From Phycisphaerae bacterium (GTDB taxonomy: Bacteria; Planctomycetota; Phycisphaerae; SM23-33): DNA of 40,387 bases. Below are positions 1 through 5,843 of this stretch, piece after piece; within the stretch, counting starts at the first letter, position 1, and each line of letters begins with the position of its first letter. The stretch is taken from contig WRDM01000024.1 of the NCBI GenBank assembly GCA_009783465.1, positions 1 to 40,387 on the forward strand. The letters run 5' to 3'. The translations under genes and the position numbers were made by a program. The notes beneath the pieces are model-generated. The model saw only the letters and a program-made list of their open reading frames with translations, ran no database searches and was not told the DNA's origin.

Positions 1-174
1 AAGCAGAGGCCCGTCCAGGGTCAGGGACCACATGTTTTGGGGCCGGACCATCCGGACCCCGTGCTCAACAGTGAGTCTACCGCTTGGGGAGACTTGCTTC
101 ATAGTGTCGGTCTCGCGTGGAAGGGCCGGAGAGGCCATTTTGCTCGTTTCCATGCAACGAGGCTACCGTGCCAC

Positions 175-290
175 GAAAAGGCAACGAAAGCGGGAACAGG
201 CCGGTGTGTGGCGACAACGCAAGATCGTGTGATTTTCCGACACGCCCCGCCATACCTGTTGGCTAGTGGCTGGCGGCTAGTGGCTTTTTT
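175..290. repeat. partial copy of the GGCTA/TGGCT palindromic repeat
   Basis: The stretch from about 175 to 285 aligns with 26987-27085. They share an AAAAGGCAAYGAAAGCGGGA block, a CGTGTGA block, and the arm beginning CCATACCTG followed by reiterated GGCTAGTGGCT words. The matching left arm seen in the 27-kb copy is not recognisable here, so this copy is half or diverged. The arm runs into a T6 stretch. Confidence 0.6.
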
Positions 291-318
291 CGGCTTCGTC
301 TTTGCTATTGCATAAAAT
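289..318 (+). promoter_or_regulatory. possible nifJ promoter
   Basis: TAAAAT at 313-318 resembles a -10 hexamer, with a poor -35 (TTCGGC) 18 bp upstream. It would give a leader of about 125 nt before the ATG at 450. Weak on sequence alone. Confidence 0.25.
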
Positions 319-449
319 GCCCCCATGGCGCACAATGTCGCGCTTTGGAGCCGTGTTTTCAACCCCTTAACCCATGGCCGGTGGCAAAACAGGCCGCCGG
401 CCGACAAGCGAAGGCCCACAACGGTCTTCAACAACAAGGAAAGGCAGAA

Positions 450-3400
450 ATGGCCGCTCGCACAATGTCCATGTTGGACGGCAACCAGGCCGCCGCCCAC
501 GTCGCGCATCGCGTGTCCGAAGTCATCGCGATCTACCCGATCACCCCCTCAAGCCCAATGGGCGAATTCTCCGACGAATGGTCGGCCGCCGGGCAGCAGA
601 ACATCTGGGGCACCGTCCCGCTCATCCAGGAGATGCAGTCCGAAGGTGGCGCCGTCGCCGCCGTGCACGGCGCCCTCCAGACCGGCTCGCTGTGCACCAC
701 ATTCACCGCCAGCCAGGGCCTGCTCCTGATGATCCCCTCCATGTACAAAATCGCCGGCGAACTCACGCCGACCGTCTTTCACGTCACCGCCCGCTCGCTG
801 GCCTGCCAGGGGCTGTCGATCTTCGGCGACCACCAGGACGTCATGAGCGTCCGCCAGACCGGCTTTGCCATGCTCTGCTCCAACAGCGTGCAGGAGTGCA
901 TGGACCAGGCCTTGATCGCCCACGCGGCCACCCTCGAATCCCGCGTGCCGTTCGTCCACTTCTTCGACGGCTTCCGCACCAGCCATGAAGTCGCCAAGGT
1001 CGAGGAACTCACCGACGACGACATGCGAACGATGATCGACGACGACCTCATCCTCGCCCACAAACTGCGGGCCATGACCCCCGACCGGCCAACGATCCGC
1101 GGCACCAGCCAGAACCCCGACGTGTACTTCCAGGGCCGCGAGACCGTCAACCCGTTCTACAACGCCTGCCCCGATCTCGTGCAGAAGGCGATGGACAAAT
1201 TCGCCGCCATCACGGGCCGACAATACAAACTGTACGAATACGAAGGCGCCGACGACGCCGAGCACGTCGTAATTCTCATGGGCTCCGGCGCGGAGACGGC
1301 CAAGGAAACCGTCGACTTCCTCACCAAACAGGGCAAAAAAGTCGGGCTGCTCAAAGTCCGCCTGTACCGTCCGTTCAGCATCAAGCACTTCGTGGCGGCG
1401 CTGCCGGCGAGCGTCAAGAGCGTGGCCGTGCTGGACCGCACCAAGGAACCCGGCGCCGCCGGCGACCCGCTGTATCTCGACGTGGTCAACGCCTTCGTCG
1501 AAGCCGGACGGACGATCAAGGTCGTCGCAGGACGCTACGGCCTGTCGAGCAAGGAATTCACGCCCGCGATGGTCAAGGCCGTCTTTGAAAACCTCGCCAA
1601 GCCCCAGCCGAAGTCGCACTTCACCGTCGGCATCCAGGACGACGTGACCTACTCGCACCTGGAATACGACGCCGCCTTCTCCACCGAACCGGACGACGTC
1701 GTCCGCGCCGTCTTCTACGGCCTGGGATCCGACGGCACGGTCGGCGCGAACAAGAACTCCATCAAGATCATCGGCGAGGAGACGCCCAACTTCGCCCAGG
1801 GCTATTTCGTGTACGACTCGAAAAAGTCCGGCGCGATGACGATCAGCCACCTGCGTTTCGGCCCCCGCCCCATCCACAGCCAGTACCTCATCACGCGGGC
1901 CAGCTTCGTCGCCTGCCACCAATTTTCGTTCCTGGAAAAGTACGACGTGCTGAACATGGCTGTGCCGGGCGCGACCTTCCTGCTGAACATTCCCTACGAC
2001 ACCAGGGAAACCTGGGCCCGCCTGCCGAAAAACATCCAGCAGGTCATCATCGACAAGAAACTCAAGGTCTTCTCGATCAACGCCAACGAGGTCGCCAAGG
2101 CCACCGGCATGGGCGGCCGAGTCAACACCATCATGCAGACCTGCTTCTTCTACCTCTCCAACGTCCTGCCGCAGGATGAAGCCATCGCCGCCATCAAGGA
2201 CGCGATCAAGAAGACCTACGGCCGAAAGGGCGAGGAGATCGTCAAGCAGAACAACTACGCGGTGGATCAATCCATCGCGCACCTGCACCAAGTGGACGTC
2301 CCCGCCACCGCGACCAGCACGTTCAGCAAGGCCCCGGTGGTCAGCGCGGCCGCCCCGGCGTTCGTCAAGAACGTCACCGCCCGCATCATGGCCAGCGAAG
2401 GCGACATGCTGCCCGTCTCCGTCATCCCGCCCGACGGCGTGTGGCCGACCGCGACGACGCAGTGGGAAAAACGCAACATCGCCCTCGACGTGCCCGTCTG
2501 GGACCCCAGCGTCTGCATTCAGTGCGGCAAGTGCTCGCTGGTCTGCCCGCATGCCACCATCCGCATGAAAATGTACGATCCCGAGTGCCTCGCCAAGGTG
2601 CCCGCGGGCTTCCTCTCGGCCGACATGAAGGCGCCGAAATTCAAGGGCAAGAAATTCACCATCCAGGTGGCCCCCGAGGACTGTGCCGGATGCGGCGTCT
2701 GCGTGGATACCTGCCCCGCGAAAAACAAAACCGAGCCCGCCAGGAAGGCCATCAACATGACCTTCCAGCCGGACGTGCGCGAACGCGAACGGACCAACTA
2801 CGAGTTCTTCCTGTCGATCCCCGATCCCGACCGCACGCAATTGGCCATCAACACCATTCAGGGCAGCCAGTTCCTGCGTCCGCTGTTCGAGTACAGCGGC
2901 GCGTGTGCCGGCTGCGGTGAGACGCCCTATATCAAGCTGCTCACCCAGCTTTTCGGCGACCGCGCCATCATCGGCAACGCCACCGGCTGTTCGTCGATCT
3001 ACGGCGGCAACCTGCCGACGACACCGTACAGCGTCGACGCCGACGGCCGCGGGCCGACCTGGTGCAACTCACTCTTCGAGGACAACGCGGAGTTCAGTTT
3101 CGGTTTCCGCCTGACCGTCGACAAGCAGAACGAATTCGCCCGCGAACTGGTCGGGCAATTGAAGGAGCAGCTCGGCGCGGAATTGGCCGGCCAACTGTTG
3201 GCCGCCGACCAGACCACCGAACTGGGCATCGCCCAGCAGCGTGACCGCGTCGCGACGCTCAAGAGCAAGTTAGCCACCAAGACGGACTCCAAGAGCAAGC
3301 TGCTGCTGGCCTTGGCGGACATGTTGGTGAAGAAGAGCGTCTGGGCGCTCGGCGGCGACGGCTGGGCGTACGACATCGGCTACGGCGGGCTCGACCACGT

Positions 3401-3995
3401 GCTCGCCCAGGGCAAGAACATCAACGTGCTCGTGCTCGACAGCCAGGTGTACTCCAACACCGGCGGGCAGTGCTCCAAGGCCACGCCGATCGGCGCGGTC
3501 GCGAAGTTCGCCGCCTCCGGCAAGCCGATGGGTAAGAAGGACTTGGGCATGATCGCGATGAGCTACGGCAACATCTACGTCGCCCAGATCGCCATGGGCG
3601 CCAACGACGCCCAGACCGTCAAGGCCTTCGTCGAAGCCGAAAGCTACGACGGCCCCAGCCTGATCATCGCCTACGCACACTGCATCGCGCACGGCATCAA
3701 TATGACCACGGGCATGGGGCAACAGAAGCTCGCCGTCAACAGCGGCACCTGGCCGCTGTACCGCTTCGACCCCCGCCTGGCCGAACAGGGCAAAAACCCG
3801 CTCCAACTGGATTCCAAGGAACCGTCGATCTCCTTCGAGGACTACGCCTACACCGAAACGCGATTCAAAATGCTCACCAAGAGCAACCCCGACATCGCCA
3901 AACGACTCGCCGCGCAGGCCGCCAAGGATATCAAGAGCAAGTGGCACCTGATCCAGCAAATGGCGGAAATGAAGTACCTCGCCGACACGAAGTAA
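450..3995 (+). CDS. nifJ: pyruvate:ferredoxin (flavodoxin) oxidoreductase
   Basis: Single-chain PFOR of about 1181 residues, the usual length of the fused enzyme. It oxidatively decarboxylates pyruvate with CoA to acetyl-CoA and CO2, reducing ferredoxin or flavodoxin in the cytoplasm. Seen: the N-terminal domain with IYPITPSSPMGE; two ferredoxin-type clusters, CIQCGKCSLVCP (about 689) and CAGCGVCVDTCP (about 745); the cysteine-bearing TPP half, CAGCGETPY (about 819); and the TPP-binding GGDGWAYDIGYGG (about 968). The ATG at 450 is preferred because it follows a purine-rich AAGGAAAGG and begins the conserved MLDGNQAAAHVA region; upstream in-frame starts have no ribosome site. A strong terminator follows. 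It suggests anaerobic or facultative carbon metabolism. Confidence 0.96.
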   Translation: MAARTMSMLDGNQAAAHVAHRVSEVIAIYPITPSSPMGEFSDEWSAAGQQNIWGTVPLIQEMQSEGGAVAAVHGALQTGSLCTTFTASQGLLLMIPSMYKIAGELTPTVFHVTARSLACQGLSIFGDHQDVMSVRQTGFAMLCSNSVQECMDQALIAHAATLESRVPFVHFFDGFRTSHEVAKVEELTDDDMRTMIDDDLILAHKLRAMTPDRPTIRGTSQNPDVYFQGRETVNPFYNACPDLVQKAMDKFAAITGRQYKLYEYEGADDAEHVVILMGSGAETAKETVDFLTKQGKKVGLLKVRLYRPFSIKHFVAALPASVKSVAVLDRTKEPGAAGDPLYLDVVNAFVEAGRTIKVVAGRYGLSSKEFTPAMVKAVFENLAKPQPKSHFTVGIQDDVTYSHLEYDAAFSTEPDDVVRAVFYGLGSDGTVGANKNSIKIIGEETPNFAQGYFVYDSKKSGAMTISHLRFGPRPIHSQYLITRASFVACHQFSFLEKYDVLNMAVPGATFLLNIPYDTRETWARLPKNIQQVIIDKKLKVFSINANEVAKATGMGGRVNTIMQTCFFYLSNVLPQDEAIAAIKDAIKKTYGRKGEEIVKQNNYAVDQSIAHLHQVDVPATATSTFSKAPVVSAAAPAFVKNVTARIMASEGDMLPVSVIPPDGVWPTATTQWEKRNIALDVPVWDPSVCIQCGKCSLVCPHATIRMKMYDPECLAKVPAGFLSADMKAPKFKGKKFTIQVAPEDCAGCGVCVDTCPAKNKTEPARKAINMTFQPDVRERERTNYEFFLSIPDPDRTQLAINTIQGSQFLRPLFEYSGACAGCGETPYIKLLTQLFGDRAIIGNATGCSSIYGGNLPTTPYSVDADGRGPTWCNSLFEDNAEFSFGFRLTVDKQNEFARELVGQLKEQLGAELAGQLLAADQTTELGIAQQRDRVATLKSKLATKTDSKSKLLLALADMLVKKSVWALGGDGWAYDIGYGGLDHVLAQGKNINVLVLDSQVYSNTGGQCSKATPIGAVAKFAASGKPMGKKDLGMIAMSYGNIYVAQIAMGANDAQTVKAFVEAESYDGPSLIIAYAHCIAHGINMTTGMGQQKLAVNSGTWPLYRFDPRLAEQGKNPLQLDSKEPSISFEDYAYTETRFKMLTKSNPDIAKRLAAQAAKDIKSKWHLIQQMAEMKYLADTK

Positions 3996-4019
3996 CCCCC
4001 GTTCTCTGAAGCAAAAAAT

Positions 4020-4061
4020 ATTTCGGCTTGCGGACAATCAATCCGCAAGCCGAAATTTTTT
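4020..4061 (+). terminator. rho-independent terminator of nifJ
   Basis: A perfect 15-bp stem (ATTTCGGCTTGCGGA against its complement, 4020-4034 and 4042-4056) closes a 7-nt loop and runs into T6, 25 bp after the nifJ stop. An A6 run on the other side could make it partly bidirectional toward convergent purE. Confidence 0.88.
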
Positions 4062-4088
4062 GTTCCCTGCGAAATCGAAAAACGACTC

Positions 4089-4184
4089 GATCTGGCTTTG
4101 CCTGTTTGCGCTGTAGAACGCTGTGAATGACAAAACGTTTTGTCGTTCACAACGTTCTGCTACGCAAACAGGCAAAGCCAGATC
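4089..4184. repeat. 96-bp near-perfect loopless palindrome
   Basis: Two 48-nt arms meet at GACAAAAC/GTTTTGTC with no spacer; 43 of 48 positions pair. The arms contain a core (CTGTTTGCG...GAACG.TGTGA) that recurs in the palindrome at 29348-29475 and once at 39913-39935. It lies between the convergent nifJ and purE genes, just past a separate terminator. Confidence 0.85.
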
Positions 4185-4197
4185 TGCGTCACTTCGC

Positions 4198-4686
4198 CTA
4201 CCGATTGATCGACCGATCCTTCTCCATCACCTTGGCGACCTGGTCCTTCTTGAACTGCGCCAGCCGCTCCGCCAGGGCGGCATCGGACGTCGCGAGAATC
4301 GCCGTGGCGAAGATGGCCGCGTTCACCGCGCCGTTGATGGCCATGCACGCCACCGGCACGCCGGGGGGCATCTGCATCGTGCTCAAGGCCGCGTCCACGC
4401 CCGCTAAAGGCCCCGACGCCATCGGCACGCCCACCACCGGCAACGTCGTGTTCGCCGCCAGCACGCCCGACAAGGCCGCACTCATCCCCGCCGCCGCGAC
4501 AATCACCTTCAACCCCCGCTCCGCCGCGGTGCTGGCATACTCGTGCGCCACCACCGGCGTCCGGTGCGCGGAAATAATCCGCATCTCGCACGCCACGCCA
4601 AACGCCTTCAACTGCTCGGCGCACTTCTTCATCGTCTCCAGATCGCTGTCCGAACCCATCACGATACCAACCGTCGGGGTAGTCAT
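4198..4686 (-). CDS. purE: N5-carboxyaminoimidazole ribonucleotide mutase
   Basis: Class I PurE of 162 residues, normal for the family. It converts N5-CAIR to CAIR in de novo purine synthesis. Seen: GIVMGSDSDLETM at the N terminus (phosphate-binding loop), EMRIISAHRTP with the catalytic His, the AAAGMSAALSGVLAA region, and LPVVGVPM. The ATG at 4686 has AAGGA 9 nt upstream and starts the conserved fold; the longer in-frame start at 4764 only adds unrelated residues. No purK lies beside it; purQ is 12 kb away. Convergent with nifJ. A structured RNA candidate lies 160 bp upstream. Confidence 0.95.
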   Translation of the reverse strand: MTTPTVGIVMGSDSDLETMKKCAEQLKAFGVACEMRIISAHRTPVVAHEYASTAAERGLKVIVAAAGMSAALSGVLAANTTLPVVGVPMASGPLAGVDAALSTMQMPPGVPVACMAINGAVNAAIFATAILATSDAALAERLAQFKKDQVAKVMEKDRSINR

Positions 4687-4848
4687 AGTGTGTTTCCTTA
4701 TGAATTTGGCTGCATAGCATGGCGAGTGGCGCGCGAAAATGCAAGGGGTTACTTGAAACGACACCCCATGTGGCGCATAATCAAGGCTGGTAACAAGGAG
4801 ACGTCTTGTAAGAATATTGAATAGTTTGCCTTGACATCTTTTGTACTG

Positions 4849-4977
4849 AGCACTCGAAATCCGGAAGATTTTTGGTCCCGCTCAACCATACTCCATGCAT
4901 ATGGTGTCCCCGTGCCTACGCACAGGGGGCGCTGTCGTGTGTGGGTATGGTGGGCTTCTTCCGGAGCCTCGAGTGCT
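4849..4977. ncRNA. candidate structured RNA upstream of purE
   Basis: A long irregular hairpin. Outer arms AGCACTCGA...TCCGGAAGA (4849-4868) pair with TCTTCCGGAGCCTCGAGTGCT (4957-4977, one extra base bulged). A middle helix pairs CAACCATAC (about 4883-4891) with GTATGGTGG. An apical stem pairs GTGTCCCCGTGC (4904-4915) with GCACAGGGGGCGC around a CTAC loop. The helix / open internal loop / apical hairpin layout recalls 6S RNA, but I see no diagnostic consensus and the strand is undecided. A TTGACA sits at 4831 without a good -10. It could instead be one more intergenic palindrome of this genome. Confidence 0.4.
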
Positions 4978-5020
4978 GCACCTTCAGCGCTCCACCTTAT
5001 TGGGGCAGAAAGGCCCGCTC

Positions 5021-5335
5021 GTGAGCCGTAAGTCCGACAACGCCAACCCCGCCGCCAAACGACCATTTCAACGCAAATCCAGCAAGCCTCCCACGTTCAT
5101 TCCTGAATTCCCGGTCCCGCGCCTCGACGAGTACACGGTGAACTATTGCCCCCACTGCGGCCTGTGTCTTGAAGCGGTTCACGAGAATTATCAAAAACTT
5201 TTCGCCCATCTCAACACCGCCGTGCCGCTTCCAGAAAACGTCTGCCCCAACTGCGGCCTGGAGTACCGCGAAATGGTCATCGGCCTCCAGAGCACACGCG
5301 AATCGACAAGGAACGTGTCGGATGTCCCGTTGTAG
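5021..5335 (+). CDS. small zinc-ribbon protein
   Basis: A 104-residue protein whose function I do not recognise. It has a basic, proline-rich N-terminal third (about residues 2-35) and a C-terminal treble of CPHC and CPNC motifs about 40 residues apart, as in a zinc ribbon binding one zinc; between them is a short helical segment. The GTG at 5021 is chosen because AAGG lies 8 nt upstream and because longer starts (ATG at 4895) would run through the structured element at 4849-4977. It stands alone: structured elements flank both sides. Similar orphan ribbons are often nucleic-acid or protein adaptors, but nothing here decides it. Confidence 0.6.
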   Translation: MSRKSDNANPAAKRPFQRKSSKPPTFIPEFPVPRLDEYTVNYCPHCGLCLEAVHENYQKLFAHLNTAVPLPENVCPNCGLEYREMVIGLQSTRESTRNVSDVPL

Positions 5336-5363
5336 GGTACGCTGTTTTATCTTCTCCTCATCG

Positions 5364-5493
5364 TGCCTGACGCCACTGGCTGAGGTCGCCTACGTGGGCC
5401 AGTACGGCTTCGAACGACGCGAACAAGGGAATGTGCGAGCCGTTCGATGCCGTCTTCGCGCGACGGTGTGCCCTCGGCCAGTGGCGTCAGGCA
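5364..5493. repeat. 130-bp element with 22-bp inverted termini
   Basis: TGCCTGACGCCACTGGCTGA (plus GG) at 5364-5385 is matched at 21 of 22 positions by the inverted arm at 5472-5493. A second helix pairs GTACGGCTTCGAACGACG with CGTTCGATGCCGTC, leaving an open internal loop of roughly 18 nt per side and an apical loop. It may be a miniature inverted-repeat element or a structured RNA; nothing fixes the strand. Confidence 0.6.
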
Positions 5494-5520
5494 ACATTAC
5501 AGGGAGAGCAAAACCGCGAA

Positions 5521-5578
5521 CCCCGGGTTCGCCCGGGTACGGGCTCACCCGGGGCTAAACACGACGCCGCTTCGCGGC
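5521..5578. repeat. two adjacent GC-rich hairpins
   Basis: CCCCGGGT (5521-5528) pairs with ACCCGGGG (5547-5554), with an inner GCCCG/CGGGC helix. It is followed by GCCGC-TTC-GCGGC at 5566-5578. No T-run follows, so a terminator role is doubtful; the sequence has the look of a dispersed palindromic repeat. Confidence 0.55.
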
Positions 5579-5720
5579 TATGTGCCGGCACTTCCACGCG
5601 AGGACGGGAAGGCCGCTCCGTCGTTTTCCATGCCCCGCCACCATGTTTCTTTCTATCTACAAACGTAACGTGCACCCCCGGGGAAATCACGCCGAATTTG
5701 TTCATCTTTCGCGAAAAGAC

Positions 5721-5826
5721 TGTTAGACTATCAGGCAGTTAGACTGTTAGGCGCCGGCTTATGAGGCTTTGGGCCTAATCATTCATGAGCCTCTCCCTAA
5801 CGGTCTAACAGCCTAATAGTCTAACA
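5721..5826. repeat. TTAGACTG word-repeat palindrome
   Basis: Arms at 5721-5751 and 5796-5826 pair at 28 of 31 positions. Each arm is itself a tandem reiteration of TGTTAGACT-like words. The 44-nt interior has a weaker TATGAGGCTT/ATGAGCCTC pair. It ends directly at the AAAGGA that precedes the ATG at 5844, so it would form a stable structure in that messenger's leader. Confidence 0.8.
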
Positions 5827-5843
5827 AAGGATCTCCACGAATT

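Larger units (their letters stand above)
1..449. other. gene-free stretch upstream of nifJ
   Basis: No convincing coding region; the short frames here lack ribosome sites and family resemblance. The stretch holds a hairpin around 40-61 (GGGGCCGGA against TCCGGACCCC), half of a repeat element at 175-290, and a possible promoter for the downstream gene at 289-318. A preceding gene may end before the window. Confidence 0.6.
5336..5843. other. gene-free stretch of stacked palindromes
   Basis: No supportable gene in 508 bp. It contains a 130-bp element with 22-bp terminal inverted repeats (5364-5493), two GC-rich hairpins (5521-5578), a 22-nt motif shared with 22196-22217 (5655-5676), and a word-repeat palindrome (5721-5826) ending next to the ribosome site of the next gene. 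Confidence 0.7.

Noticed and set aside
549..2840. A 763-codon open frame on the minus strand opposite nifJ
   Set aside because: It mirrors the GC-rich third positions of nifJ, has no family resemblance and repetitive Asp/Gly/His/Arg composition typical of antisense frames.
4849..4977. Signal recognition particle RNA
   Set aside because: CCGGAAGA recalls the SRP tetraloop, but here it pairs as a stem, and the flanking GGUCAGG/AGCAGCC consensus is missing.
5021..5335. CRISPR arrays, tRNA, rRNA, prophage or integrase genes anywhere in the window
   Set aside because: No regularly spaced direct repeats, tRNA-like cloverleafs, rRNA segments or recombinase/transposase motifs were seen on either strand.
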